Assembly (NCBI RefSeq): GCF_019097855.1 | Contig: NZ_JAHRGL010000014.1 | Location: 39,883 to 103,882 of the forward strand | Length of the DNA stretch: 64,000 nucleotides | DNA from: Geopseudomonas aromaticivorans | GTDB lineage: Bacteria; Pseudomonadota; Gammaproteobacteria; Pseudomonadales; Pseudomonadaceae | Reading direction: 5' to 3' | In this document: in pieces, positions 8,202 to 17,176 of the stretch | Layout: each line of letters begins with the position of its first letter | How positions within the stretch are numbered: position 1 is the first letter of the stretch | Translations under genes and position numbers: made by a program | The notes under the pieces: model-generated | The model's database searches: none | What the model was told of the DNA's origin: nothing | The model's input: the letters and a program-made list of their open reading frames with translations, nothing else

Positions 8202-11147
8202 ATGGACAGAGGTACCGAGCGCGTGCGATTCGGCTTGCAGCAGGTTCATCCGCAACACCGGGACTCACTCGGCCAGCCCCTGGCGGTGCTGGCCATCCTG
8301 TTGGCCGGCATGCTGCTGACCACCCAGTTCGCCGCGGCGATACCGCCGGTCACCAGCTACCTGGCCTGGCACATGCTGCTGGAAACCACCGCCATCGCCG
8401 TGGCCGTGCTGGTCTTCGCCGTCGGCTGGAGCACCCATGGCCTGCACCCGCAGCGCAACATCCTGCTGCTGGCCTGCGGCTTCATCGGCGTCGCCATCCT
8501 CGACTTTTCCCACATGCTGTCGTTCCTTGGCATGCCCGACTACGTGACCCCCAGCGGCGTGGAAAAGGCCATCCACTTCTGGCTGGTGGCCCGCTATCTG
8601 GCCGCCTTGGCGCTGCTGCTGGTCGCCTGGCTGCCCTGGCCACCGGTGGGCGCCGAGCAGGGACTGCGCCGCGAGCGCCGCCGCTTCGTGCCCCTGCTGT
8701 GCGTGTTGCTCGGCGTGGCGCTGCTGCACTGGCTGTTCCTCAAGCAGCCGCAGTGGCTGCCGGCGACCTTCGTCGCCGGCCAGGGACTCACCCCGTTCAA
8801 GCTGTGGGCCGAGTACGGCGTGATCGGCGTCCATCTGCTCACCGTCGCCGTGCTGCTCGCCCGCCTGCGCCAGGCCAGTGGCTGCAACGTCGCGTTGCTG
8901 CTCGCTGCGGTGCTGGCGATGATCTTCAGCGAGCTGTTCTTCACCCGGTATGCCTCGGCCACCGACGTGTTCAACCTGATGGGCCACGTCTACAAGGTGC
9001 TGGCCTACCTGCTGCTGTATCGCGCGGTGTTCGTCGAGATGATCACCGCCCCCTATGGCGCGCTCAGCGATGCCCGCCGGCACTCCCAGGCCATTCTCGA
9101 GGCGATTCCCGACCTGCTGTTCGAGCTCGATCGCGACGGCCGCTACCTGCAGGTGCACGCGCCGCGCAACGAGCAACTGGCGACCGGCGCCGATGCCGAT
9201 CCGCTGCTCGGCCGGACGGTGTACGACGTGCTGCCGGTCGAGGCCGCCCGCATCTGCATGGCCGCGTTGCAGGAGGCGCACGCCAACGGCTATGCGTCAG
9301 GCCAGCAGATCCAGCTCCCGCTGGCCGACGGCATCCACTGTTTCGAGCTGTCGGTGTCGGTCATGCGCCAGGACCACGACCGCGCGCCACGCTTTGTCAT
9401 GCTGTCGCGCGACGTCACCGCGCGCACCCGCGACCAAGCGACCCTGCGCAAGCTGAGCCAGGCGGTGGAGCAGAGCGCGAGCACCATCGTCATCACCGAC
9501 CTCGATGCGCGTATCGAATACGCCAACCAGGCCTTCACCCGCGCGACCGGCTACAGCCTGGAGGAGGCCATCGGTCAAAACCCCAAGCTGCTGCATTCCG
9601 GCAAGACCCCGCAGAGCACCTACGAGGACATGTGGCAGCACCTCACCAGTGGCCGGGCCTGGCGTGGCGAGTTCGTCAACCAGCGCAAGGACGGCAGCGA
9701 GTACACCGAGTCGGTGCTGATCTCGCCGGTCTTCGACGATGCCGGCCAGCCCACCCATTACCTGGCGATCAAGGAAGACATCACCCAGCGCAAGCTGGAC
9801 GAGCAGCGTATCGAGCGCCTGGCGCATTTCGACGCGCTGACCGACCTGCCCAACCGCAAGCTATTCGCTTCCCGCTGCGAGCAGGCGCTGGGACTCTCCG
9901 AGCGCAGCCACCAGCCGCTGGCGGTGCTGTACATGGATCTGGACCACTTCAAGCACATCAACGACTCGCTGGGTTACCGGGTCGGCGACGCCTTCCTGGT
10001 CGAAGTCGCCCAGCGCCTGAAGGCCGCCCTGCGCGACGAGGACACCGTGTCGCGCCAGGGCGGCGACGAATTCGTTTTCGTCCTGCCCTATACCGATGCC
10101 AAGGGCGCGGCGCATGCCGCCGAGCGGCTGAAGGCGCTGCTGGCCAGCCCCTGCGAGGTTGGCGAACACAGCCTGGCGATCAACGCCTCGATCGGCATCG
10201 CGGTTTTCCCCGAGGATGGCCGCGACTTCGACAGCCTGTCGCAGCGCGCCGATATCGCCATGCACCGGGCCAAACAGGAGGGGCGCAACGGCTACCGCTT
10301 CTTCACCGCGGAAATGCAGCACCAGTCGGCGCGCATCCTGCAGCTGGAGAGCGCGCTGCGCCAGGCGCTGGACCGGCACGAGCTGCACCTGTGCTTCCAG
10401 CCCCAAGTGAGCATCGACGGCCGGCGCCTGGTCGGCGCCGAAGCCCTGCTGCGCTGGACCCACCCGCAGCTGGGCGTGATCAGCCCGGCCGAGTTCATTC
10501 CGGTCGCCGAGGGCAGCGGGCAGATCCTGCAGGTCGGCGAATGGGTCCTGCGCAGCGCGGCGCGGCAGATGAAGCAGTGGCTGGAGCAGGGCTACCCGCC
10601 GGCGATGACCATGGCGGTGAACCTGTCGCTGGCGCAGTTCCGCCATCCCGGGCTGGTCGAGCTGGTCGTCGACGTCCTGCAGGAAACCGGTCTGCCGGCC
10701 CACTGCCTGGAGCTGGAGCTGACCGAGAGCGTGGCCATGCACGATCCGGCGGCGGCCATCGCGGTGGTGCGGCGTCTGCGCGCGCTGGGCGTGCTGCTGT
10801 CGATCGACGATTTCGGCACCGGCTATTCGTCGCTGAGCTACCTCAAGCAGTTCGAGGTGCACAAGCTGAAGATCGACCAGTCCTTCGTGCAGCACATCAA
10901 CCAGGACGGCCACGACCAGTCCATCGTGCGGGCGATTCTGGGCATGGCGAGCAGCCTGGGCATGCTGACCATCGCCGAAGGGGTGGAGACGGCGGCGCAA
11001 CGGGACGAGCTTGAGCGCCTGGGCTGCGACGAGGTGCAGGGCTACCTGTACAGCAAGCCGCTGCCGGCGGCGGAGTTCGAAGCCTTCGCGCGTCGACACC
11101 TGCAGCAGGCGGGAAAGACCCCCGCGCTGGCCGCAACCCCGAGCTGA
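8202..11147 (+). CDS. MASE3-PAS-PAS-GGDEF-EAL signalling protein
   Basis: This 981-residue membrane protein could make or break c-di-GMP. Residues ~15-260 form a multi-helix MASE3-type sensor (LDFSHMLSFLGMPDYVTPSG, then WLVARYLAAL). Two PAS domains follow (~290-410 and ~415-535, the second with FTRATGYSLEEAIGQNPKLL). The diguanylate cyclase domain has an intact GGDEF near residue 620 and an RxxD inhibitory site (RDED) five residues before it. The EAL domain has AEALLRW near 747 and DDFGTGYSS near 869. All key motifs look active, so net activity cannot be predicted. The start at 8202 (MDRGTERVRF) precedes the first helix; 8106 is an alternative. It is divergent from lsfA. Confidence 0.88.
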   Translation: MDRGTERVRFGLQQVHPQHRDSLGQPLAVLAILLAGMLLTTQFAAAIPPVTSYLAWHMLLETTAIAVAVLVFAVGWSTHGLHPQRNILLLACGFIGVAILDFSHMLSFLGMPDYVTPSGVEKAIHFWLVARYLAALALLLVAWLPWPPVGAEQGLRRERRRFVPLLCVLLGVALLHWLFLKQPQWLPATFVAGQGLTPFKLWAEYGVIGVHLLTVAVLLARLRQASGCNVALLLAAVLAMIFSELFFTRYASATDVFNLMGHVYKVLAYLLLYRAVFVEMITAPYGALSDARRHSQAILEAIPDLLFELDRDGRYLQVHAPRNEQLATGADADPLLGRTVYDVLPVEAARICMAALQEAHANGYASGQQIQLPLADGIHCFELSVSVMRQDHDRAPRFVMLSRDVTARTRDQATLRKLSQAVEQSASTIVITDLDARIEYANQAFTRATGYSLEEAIGQNPKLLHSGKTPQSTYEDMWQHLTSGRAWRGEFVNQRKDGSEYTESVLISPVFDDAGQPTHYLAIKEDITQRKLDEQRIERLAHFDALTDLPNRKLFASRCEQALGLSERSHQPLAVLYMDLDHFKHINDSLGYRVGDAFLVEVAQRLKAALRDEDTVSRQGGDEFVFVLPYTDAKGAAHAAERLKALLASPCEVGEHSLAINASIGIAVFPEDGRDFDSLSQRADIAMHRAKQEGRNGYRFFTAEMQHQSARILQLESALRQALDRHELHLCFQPQVSIDGRRLVGAEALLRWTHPQLGVISPAEFIPVAEGSGQILQVGEWVLRSAARQMKQWLEQGYPPAMTMAVNLSLAQFRHPGLVELVVDVLQETGLPAHCLELELTESVAMHDPAAAIAVVRRLRALGVLLSIDDFGTGYSSLSYLKQFEVHKLKIDQSFVQHINQDGHDQSIVRAILGMASSLGMLTIAEGVETAAQRDELERLGCDEVQGYLYSKPLPAAEFEAFARRHLQQAGKTPALAATPS

Positions 11148-11171
11148 GCGCGGCACTGCACTGCGGGCAAG

Positions 11172-11201
11172 CCGGCAGCACAGCGCGGGCCGCGCTGCCG
11201 G
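11172..11201. terminator. Hairpin between convergent genes
   Basis: CCGGCAGC...GCTGCCGG forms an 8-bp stem that can be extended by an inner GCGC-rich stem. It lies between the convergent GGDEF-EAL gene and first OprD-type porin, so it may terminate both. There is no T-run on either strand. Confidence 0.45.
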
Positions 11202-11208
11202 TGGAGAC

Positions 11209-12549
11209 TTACAGCAGCGGCAGGGTGTAGCTGACGATCAGGCGGTTCTCGTCCTGGTCGTTGGTAGCGTTGCCGCGCAGCGAGGCGTTGCGCCAGGTGA
11301 AGCCCAGGCCCTTGAGGGTGCCTTCCTGCAGCACGTAGTCCAGGCGCAGGTCACGCTCCCATTCCTTCTTGTCGCTGCCGGCGGCATGGATGTTGTCGCC
11401 GCTCAGGTACAGCGCGCTGGCCTTCAGGCCCGGCACGCCGAGCTTGGCGAAGTCGTAGGCGTAGCCGGCCTGCCAGGTGCGCTCGCCGGCGCTGAGGAAC
11501 TTGTTGATCTGCACGTCGGTGATCAGGTAGGCGGTGGAGCCGTCGCCCTGGTTGAGGAACGGGAAGGCGCTGCTGCCGGACACCTGCTGGTAGCCTGCGC
11601 TCAGCGCGTGGCCACCCAGGGTGTAGGTGAACAGGGCGCTCCAGGTCTGGTTGTCGACTTCGCCGTTGTCGGGGTTCTTGCTGCCACCGTTCCAGTAGCC
11701 GCTGCTGGTGTAGCCTTCTGCGCGGCCGGCGGTGCTGGCGTTCTTGCCGTCGGAGCTGCTGTCGAAATAGCGCAGGTCGCTCTTCAGCGCACCCACCGGC
11801 AGCGCCCAGTTGTGCACCAGGCCGAGGAAGTGCTGGTCGTAGAAGTCTTCCAGGTTGCCGTAGTAGTACTGCGCGGTCAGGTCCTTGGTCAGCTTGTAGT
11901 CGCCGCCGGCGAAGTAGAACTTGTTGGTGTCGGCCTGGATACCGTTGACCGTTTTGGCGCCGCCGATGCGCAGGCCGAGGTCGTCGGTGGAGCTGCGGGT
12001 CTTGGTGTGCTCCAGCTGGCCGGCGGTCAGGGTCAGACCGTCGATCTCGTTGCTGGTGATCTGCCCGCCCTCGAACAGTTGCGGCAGCAGGCGGCCGTCG
12101 TTGAAGGTCACCACCGGCAGCTTGGGCTGCAGGGTGCCCAGGCGCGCTTCGGTCTTCGACAGCTTGACCTTGGCGGTCAGCCCGGCCTTGCTGTACTCGC
12201 TCACCGCCGTGCCATCGCTGTCCAGCGGGAACAGCTGACCCGGCTTGCGACTGTCGGTGGCGTCACCGTCGCCGCCGCCGTCCAGGCGTACGCCGAGCAG
12301 GCCGATCGCATCCACGCCGAAGCCGACGGTGCCCTCGGTGAAGCCGGAGGCGTAGTTGAAGATGAAACCCTGGCCCCACTCGTGTGCGGACGGAGCGTTG
12401 TCCTTATTCAGCGTGTTCTGATCGTAGTAGAAGTTGCGCAGGGTCAGGCTGGCCTTGCTGTCCTTGATGAAGTCGGCATGAGCCGCACCGGACAGGGCGG
12501 CGCCCAGGGTGCCGGCAAACACGGCCAGGGCCAGGGGGGACTTGTTCAT
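11209..12549 (-). CDS. OprD-family outer-membrane porin (copy 1)
   Basis: This 446-residue protein has a signal peptide (MNKSPLALAVFAGTLGAALSGAAHA, cut before DFIKDSK) and OprD hallmarks: ASLTLRNFYYDQN, EWGQGFIFNYASGFTEGTVGFGVDAIGLLGV, and a C-terminal strand ENRLIVSYTLPLL. OprD proteins are 18-stranded channels for small solutes. Its place among sulfonate-uptake genes suggests it admits organosulfur compounds, but that is inference. The start at 12549 is chosen because it begins the signal peptide; the frame runs open to 12609. It is a tandem paralogue of the porin at 13084-14427. A possible attenuator lies upstream. Confidence 0.92.
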   Translation of the reverse strand: MNKSPLALAVFAGTLGAALSGAAHADFIKDSKASLTLRNFYYDQNTLNKDNAPSAHEWGQGFIFNYASGFTEGTVGFGVDAIGLLGVRLDGGGDGDATDSRKPGQLFPLDSDGTAVSEYSKAGLTAKVKLSKTEARLGTLQPKLPVVTFNDGRLLPQLFEGGQITSNEIDGLTLTAGQLEHTKTRSSTDDLGLRIGGAKTVNGIQADTNKFYFAGGDYKLTKDLTAQYYYGNLEDFYDQHFLGLVHNWALPVGALKSDLRYFDSSSDGKNASTAGRAEGYTSSGYWNGGSKNPDNGEVDNQTWSALFTYTLGGHALSAGYQQVSGSSAFPFLNQGDGSTAYLITDVQINKFLSAGERTWQAGYAYDFAKLGVPGLKASALYLSGDNIHAAGSDKKEWERDLRLDYVLQEGTLKGLGFTWRNASLRGNATNDQDENRLIVSYTLPLL

Positions 12550-12662
12550 TGCTTGTTCTCCATGAATAGACGGGGCGTCCCGGGTGTTACCGAGTGGGCT
12601 ATACCGCACCGGCGAAAGATGACTGAGGTATCGCAGTCCTATGTCGGCTGCGAGGTTACTGG

Positions 12663-12716
12663 AGACTTTATAAATCTAAAAAGAATAATTATTTATTTTT
12701 AAATTCTATTTAGAAA
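12663..12716 (-). promoter_or_regulatory. AT-rich block upstream of porin copy 1
   Basis: About 54 bases of almost pure A/T, including AAAAAGAATAATTATTTATT, lie 115-165 bases before the porin start. It could hold the porin promoter and a sulfur-regulator site, or supply the U-rich tail of the hairpin just upstream. The two roles are not exclusive. Confidence 0.45.
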
Positions 12717-12816
12717 TAAAAGAGGCAGGGCGACACTGCAGCCCTGCCGCGCCGAGCAGACCTGGCTGGCGGAGGAGGAGTCGAGCAGTGTCTGCGCCGC
12801 AAGCGCTGTTGTTCAT
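12706..12816 (-). CDS. Candidate small leader ORF (36 codons) upstream of porin
   Basis: A 36-codon ORF begins at 12816 with a strong GAAGGAGA ribosome site six bases upstream and starts MNNSACGADTARLLLRQ. It contains two cysteines (codons 6 and 28) and shows no recognisable domain. Its 3' half overlaps a hairpin with a U-rich tail, and an early segment of the ORF (GACACTGC, 12785-12792) is exactly complementary to the hairpin loop. This is the layout of an attenuator leader. It may be translated only for control. Support comes from the ribosome site and the overlap, not from homology. Confidence 0.35.
   Translation of the reverse strand: MNNSACGADTARLLLRQPGLLGAAGLQCRPASFISK
12710..12748 (-). 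terminator. Intrinsic terminator, possibly an attenuator
   Basis: On the minus strand GGCAGGGC-TGCAGTGTC-GCCCTGCC is followed by TCTTTTATTTC. It is 160-200 bases before porin copy 1 and inside a small ORF. It could terminate transcription from porin copy 2, or act as a conditional terminator, since its loop can pair with an upstream segment at 12785-12792. Confidence 0.6.
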
Positions 12817-12926
12817 GGCGTTCTCCTTCGATCGCTGGCCCTCGGCAAACAGGTCGCCTTGATCAGGGCAGGAGAAGCCAAGCAAAAGGGTTGCCAGCGG
12901 CGAAATATGAGGATTAAAACCTTTAA

Positions 12927-12948
12927 AATCAATGAGTTGAGATTGATT
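12927..12948. promoter_or_regulatory. AT-rich operator-like dyad
   Basis: AATCAAT-N8-ATTGATT is a perfect 7-bp inverted repeat lying between the two porin genes and 111 bases upstream of the small leader ORF, in an AT-rich stretch (12915-12948). It resembles other dyads in front of sulfur genes in this window and is a candidate LysR-type (CysB) site. Confidence 0.4.
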
Positions 12949-13083
12949 GCCGGAGCGAGAAAACGCCCGCCGGCCCTGTCGGTTGGGCGCTGAAGGCGGT
13001 CGGGTTATGTAGTTTTGTATACAACGCTACAGACGGGCGATGGGAAAACCGGCAGCGCGGCAGGGCCGGCTGCCGGGGGCGGC

Positions 13084-14427
13084 TTACAGCAGCGGCAGGC
13101 TGTAGCTGACCAGCAGGCGGTTCTCGTCGACATTGGTCTGGACGGGCAGGTCGCTGCTGCGCAGTGAGCCGTTCAGCCAGGCGAAGCCCAGGCCCTTGAG
13201 GGCGCCGCTCTGCACCACGTAGCCGAGGCGCAGGTCGCGTTCCCATTCGCTACCCTCGCGGCGGCTGCCGGCTATGGCGATGTTATCGGCCTTGTTGTAG
13301 ATCAGTGCGGCGCTCAGGCCGGGCACGCCGAGGGCGGCAAAATCGTAGCTGTACGAGCCGATCCAGGTGCGTTCGTCGGGCCGGATGAAGCTGCCGATGA
13401 AGCGGCCGCCGATGGTGTAGTCGCTGACCCCCGGCCCGCTGTGCAGGCGCGCCAGCTCGCTGTCGCCGTTGTTTTCCTGGTAGCCCAGGCCGAGGGCGTG
13501 ACCGCCGACCTTCCAGGTGAACTGGGCGCTCCACAGCCGGCTGTCCACCTCGCCCTTGTCCGGATCGCCGGCCGCACGCGCCAGGTCGCCACCGACCTTG
13601 TAGCCTTCGGCGCGGCCGGCAGCACTGGCGTTCTTGCCGTCGGAGCGGCTGTCGAAGTAGCGCAGGTCGGTGACCAGGCTGCCCAGCGGCAGGGCCTGGG
13701 TATGGGTCAGGCCGAGGAAGTGCTGCTGGTAGAACTCCTTGAGGTTGCCGTAGTAGTACTGCAGCAGCAGGTTCTTGCCGATGCGGTAGTCGGCGCCGCC
13801 GTAGTAGAACTTGTTGCTGTCCTCGGTCGCGCTGACATGGGCCTTCAGGCTCTGCCGGTCGCTGGAGGCGCGCAGCGTGGTGTGCTCCAGCTGGCCGCCG
13901 ATCAGGGTCAGGTTGTCGATCTCGTTGGAGGTGATCTGGCCGCCCTCGAAGGTCTGCGGCAGCAGGCGGCCGTCGTTGTACACCACTACCGGTAGCCTGG
14001 GCTGCAGGGTGCCGAGGCGCGCCTCGGTCTTGGACACTTTCAGCTTGCCGGTCAGGCCCAGGTGACTGAACTCGTCCACCGCACTGCCGTCGCTTTCCAG
14101 CGGGAACAACTGGCCGGGGGTGCGGCTGCGGCCGGCCTTGTTGACGCGGCTGCCGGAGTCCAGTTTGACGCCGAGCAGGCCGATGGCATCGACGCCGACG
14201 CCGACGGTGCCCTGGGTGAAGCCGGACTGGTAGTTCAGGGTGAAACCCTGGCCCCACTCCTTGAACGACGGCACATCGGCGCTGCGCACGTCCTGGTTGA
14301 AGTAGAAATTGCGCAGGCCGAGGCTGGCCTTGCTGTCCTCGATGAAACCTGCGGCGGACGCCTGCTGCACGGATGGCAGACCCACGATGCCCGCCACAAT
14401 GGCCAGGGCCAGAGTGGACTTGTTCAT
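13084..14427 (-). CDS. OprD-family outer-membrane porin (copy 2)
   Basis: This 447-residue porin is closely similar to the one at 11209-12549 throughout: a signal peptide ending ASAAGFIEDSK, EWGQGFTLNYQSGFTQGTVG, GRLLPQTFEGGQITSNEIDNLTL, and a C-terminal ENRLLVSYSLPLL. Two OprD channels in tandem beside sulfonate transport genes suggest entry routes for different organosulfur anions; substrate is inferred only from context. The start MNKSTLALAIV at 14427 opens a clear signal peptide. The region upstream holds an AT-rich dyad and no other gene. Confidence 0.92.
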   Translation of the reverse strand: MNKSTLALAIVAGIVGLPSVQQASAAGFIEDSKASLGLRNFYFNQDVRSADVPSFKEWGQGFTLNYQSGFTQGTVGVGVDAIGLLGVKLDSGSRVNKAGRSRTPGQLFPLESDGSAVDEFSHLGLTGKLKVSKTEARLGTLQPRLPVVVYNDGRLLPQTFEGGQITSNEIDNLTLIGGQLEHTTLRASSDRQSLKAHVSATEDSNKFYYGGADYRIGKNLLLQYYYGNLKEFYQQHFLGLTHTQALPLGSLVTDLRYFDSRSDGKNASAAGRAEGYKVGGDLARAAGDPDKGEVDSRLWSAQFTWKVGGHALGLGYQENNGDSELARLHSGPGVSDYTIGGRFIGSFIRPDERTWIGSYSYDFAALGVPGLSAALIYNKADNIAIAGSRREGSEWERDLRLGYVVQSGALKGLGFAWLNGSLRSSDLPVQTNVDENRLLVSYSLPLL

Positions 14428-14550
14428 TGCTCGATGCTCCAGATATTCGAATGCTTGTCAGGCGGCCGTGCGGGCGTTTCGTGGTCGAATGGGCAGTCAG
14501 CGGCCGACGATGGTTACGACGTGAGGTGTCGGCGAAAACCAAGCTAAGTT

Positions 14551-14575
14551 AATTCTTTTAATTCCAAAAAGAATT
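14551..14575. promoter_or_regulatory. AT-rich 25-bp dyad upstream of porin copy 2
   Basis: AATTCTTTT-N7-AAAAGAATT is a perfect 9-bp inverted repeat in an AT-rich block (14547-14612), about 125-150 bases before the porin start. It shares the ATTCTT...AAGAAT arms with a dyad upstream of oscA at 37495-37519. It is a candidate CysB or other sulfur-starvation operator. Confidence 0.45.
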
Positions 14576-14615
14576 ATTAATTCGATATTAATGTCTATTT
14601 TGAATATAAAAAAAT

Positions 14616-14652
14616 GGTCGTGAAAACGCGCCGCAGGGTCTGCCGGCGGCGC
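14616..14652 (-). terminator. Terminator of the ABC/MFS operon
   Basis: On the minus strand GCGCCGC...GCGGCGC (arms 14646-14652 and 14628-14634) is followed by GTTTTCACG, about 70 bases past the ATPase stop. It should end the five-gene operon transcribed from 19459. Confidence 0.6.
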
Positions 14653-14723
14653 TTGGAAGGCGTGGCAGAGGGGTGCCCACAAGCCGATTGCACGGCGATC
14701 GTGGGGGCCCCTCGGTCGGCGGG

Positions 14724-15545
14724 CTACCAGGCCATGGTGTAGCTGCGGAACGTCCGTGGCTCCAGCTGCGGATTCACCAGCGGCGAGGCCTGGTGGTGGC
14801 TGAAGTCCTGCAGGATGTCGTTGCGCAGATCGTTGAGGCGGTAGTCGTCGCGGCTGCGCGGGTGCGGCAGGTCGACCGCGACGATGCGCTTGATCCGCCC
14901 CGGCCGCGGCTCCATCACCACCACCCGGTCGCCGAGCAGCACCGCCTCGTCGACGTCGTGGGTGACCAGCACGGTGGTGATGCCCTCGGCCAGCCAGATG
15001 CGCGCCAGTTCCTCCTGCAGCTGGGCGCGGGTGAGGGCGTCGAGGGCGCCGAAGGGTTCGTCGAGCAGCAGGATCTTCGGCCGGTTGACCAGGCCGCGGG
15101 CGATCGCCACGCGCTGGCTCATGCCGCCGGACAGCTGCGCCGGATAGGCCTTGGTGAAGTTCTGCAGGCCGACTAGCTCGAGGTGGCGGTGCACGGTGGC
15201 CAGGCGCTCGGCCTGGCCCAGCGGCGAGTTGGCCAGCGCCAGCAGCACGTTGTCCTCGACGGTCAGCCAGGGGTACAGGCGGTGGTCCTGGAACACGATG
15301 CCGCGCGCGGGGTCGGTGCCGCGGATCGGTACGCCGTCGAGCAGCAGGCGGCCGGCGCTGGCCTCTTCGAGGCCGACCAGCAGGCGCAGCAGGGTGGACT
15401 TGCCGCAGCCGCTGCCGCCGACGATGCTGATGAACTCGCCCTGACGGATGTTCAGGCTGATGTTCTCCAGCACGCTGAGTTCGCCGTCCTTGACCGCAAA
15501 GCGCTTGTCGACCCCGTGCAGGGTCAGGAAATCGGTCTTGCTCAT
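14724..15545 (-). CDS. Sulfonate/sulfate-ester ABC transporter ATP-binding protein
   Basis: This 273-residue SsuB/AtsC-type ATPase has Walker A GGSGCGKST near residue 43, signature LSGGMSQRVAIARGL, Walker [13 protein letters not shown] and the switch region VLVTHDVDEA. It has a C-terminal tail of about 40 residues beyond the minimal domain. It is the last gene of a five-gene operon: binding protein, MFS, permease, permease, ATPase. It follows the permease with an 11-base gap. Substrate is inferred from the family and neighbours. The true start is MSKTDFLTL at 15545; the frame is open upstream. Confidence 0.9.
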   Translation of the reverse strand: MSKTDFLTLHGVDKRFAVKDGELSVLENISLNIRQGEFISIVGGSGCGKSTLLRLLVGLEEASAGRLLLDGVPIRGTDPARGIVFQDHRLYPWLTVEDNVLLALANSPLGQAERLATVHRHLELVGLQNFTKAYPAQLSGGMSQRVAIARGLVNRPKILLLDEPFGALDALTRAQLQEELARIWLAEGITTVLVTHDVDEAVLLGDRVVVMEPRPGRIKRIVAVDLPHPRSRDDYRLNDLRNDILQDFSHHQASPLVNPQLEPRTFRSYTMAW

Positions 15546-15556
15546 CGCTATTACCC

Positions 15557-16330
15557 TCAATGACTGCGCACACGCCAGGCCAGCGTGCGGGTTTCGATCC
15601 AGGTGGCCAGGCGGTTGAGCAGCAGGCCCACGCTGCCGACTACCAGCAGGCCGTAGAGCACCTGATCCATCTCGAAGTGCTCGCGGCCGTCGATCATGCT
15701 GTTGCCGATGCCGGGGCCGGCGGAGAAGAAGTACTCGGCGCCGATGGTCGCCAGCCAGGCGTAGATCAGTCCCAGGTGCAGGCCGGTGAAGATCGCCGGG
15801 GCGGCGGACGGCAGCACCAGCTTGCAGAGGCGCTGCGCCGGCGACAGGCCGAGCACCCGCGCCACCTCGTACAGCTCGTGGCGGGTGGCGCGGATGCCCT
15901 CGAAGCTGTTCAGCGCCACCGGGTAGAACACCGCCAGGGCGATGAACGCCAGCTTGGCCGGCTCGCCGAAGCCGAACCAGGCCGACAGCAGCGGGATCCA
16001 GGCGAACAGGGCGATCTGCTTGGCGGTGTGGAAGGTCGGCCCGACCAGCCGCTCGGCCAGCCGCGACAGGCCGAGCAGGGTGCCGAACAGCAGGCCGAGC
16101 AGGCCGCCGAGGGCGAAGCCGGTCAGGTTGCGCTGCAGGCTGGCGCCGAGGTTGTTCACCAGCTCGCCGCTGACCGCGGCCTGCCAGGCGGCTTCGACCA
16201 CCGCCAGCGGGCTGGCGACTAGCTTGGTGTCGACCCACTGTTGCGCGGTGGCCAACCACCACAGCAACAGCAGGCCGACCGGCACCACCCAGCCGCGCAG
16301 GTCGGGCAATCTTTTCGCAAGGTCAGTCAT
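15557..16330 (-). CDS. SsuC-type ABC transporter permease (first of pair)
   Basis: This 257-residue inner-membrane protein has about six hydrophobic segments (GWVVPVGLLLLWWLATA at the N-terminus) and the ATPase-docking loop ELYEVARVLGLSPAQRLCKLVLPSAAPAIFTGLHLG. The operon has a second, distinct permease, so the two may form a heterodimer, unlike the SsuC homodimer. P. putida AtsB is one long permease with two such halves; here the halves appear as separate genes. That comparison is from memory and would need alignment. Confidence 0.9.
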   Translation of the reverse strand: MTDLAKRLPDLRGWVVPVGLLLLWWLATAQQWVDTKLVASPLAVVEAAWQAAVSGELVNNLGASLQRNLTGFALGGLLGLLFGTLLGLSRLAERLVGPTFHTAKQIALFAWIPLLSAWFGFGEPAKLAFIALAVFYPVALNSFEGIRATRHELYEVARVLGLSPAQRLCKLVLPSAAPAIFTGLHLGLIYAWLATIGAEYFFSAGPGIGNSMIDGREHFEMDQVLYGLLVVGSVGLLLNRLATWIETRTLAWRVRSH

Positions 16331-16342
16331 GGTGTTTTTTCC

Positions 16343-17176
16343 TCAGAACGCCTGGCGCTGCCAGCGTTGCAGGCGGGTTTCGATCAGCGCCAGGCCCTTG
16401 TCCAGCAGCAGGCCGACCAGGCCGATGACCAGCATGGCGACGATCACCAGATCGAGCTGGAACATCTGCCGGCCGTCGACCATCAGGTAGCCGATGCCCT
16501 CGCTGGAGGCCAGCAGCTCGACGGTGACCAGGGCGATCCAGCCCTTGGTCAGGGCGAAGCGCACGCCGGTGAAGATGCTCGGCAGCGCCGCCGGCAGGAT
16601 CACCCGGCGCAGGCGCTGCAGCAGGTTGAAGCGGTACACCTGGGCCACTTCCAGGTAGCTCTCGGGAATGTTGCGGATGCCGGCGTAGGTGTTGATGGTC
16701 ATCGGCACCAGCACCGCCTTGGCGATCACCAGGTACTTGAGCGTCTCGTCGATGCCGACCAGCATCATCAGCAGCGGAATCCAGCCCAGCACCGGCACCT
16801 GGCTGATGGCCTGGAACAGCGGCCACAGGTAGGCCTCGACCTGGCGTGACAGGCCCATCAGCAGGCCGAGCGCCAGGCCGATGGCAGCGCCGAGAGCCGA
16901 GCCGATCAGCACCCGCTGCAGACTGATTGACAGCTCGAACCACAGGTCGCCGCTGCCGGCGAGGTCGAGAAAGGTCTGCAGCACCAGGCCCGGCGGCGGC
17001 AGGATCTGCGTCGATACCCACTGCCGGCTGACGGCGACCTGCCAGAGCAGCAGCAGGCCCAGCGGCAGCAGCAGGGCGACACTCTGGCCGCCGAGCCAGC
17101 TCAGCGGCCGAGCCAGGCTCGGCCAGGGGCGCAGCGACAACGGGCGGGCAACGCCCGCGACTGGGGTGGTACTCAT
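16343..17176 (-). CDS. SsuC-type ABC transporter permease (second of pair)
   Basis: This 277-residue permease has a hydrophobic first segment (SVALLLPLGLLLLWQVAVS) and an EAA-type loop (YLEVAQVYRFNLLQRLRRVILPAALPSIFTGVRFAL). The start MSTTPVAGVARPL at 17176 overlaps the MFS stop by four bases (ATGA), showing coupling. Together with the neighbouring permease and ATPase it forms an importer for sulfonates or sulfate esters, fed by the binding protein at 18392-19459. Confidence 0.9.
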   Translation of the reverse strand: MSTTPVAGVARPLSLRPWPSLARPLSWLGGQSVALLLPLGLLLLWQVAVSRQWVSTQILPPPGLVLQTFLDLAGSGDLWFELSISLQRVLIGSALGAAIGLALGLLMGLSRQVEAYLWPLFQAISQVPVLGWIPLLMMLVGIDETLKYLVIAKAVLVPMTINTYAGIRNIPESYLEVAQVYRFNLLQRLRRVILPAALPSIFTGVRFALTKGWIALVTVELLASSEGIGYLMVDGRQMFQLDLVIVAMLVIGLVGLLLDKGLALIETRLQRWQRQAF

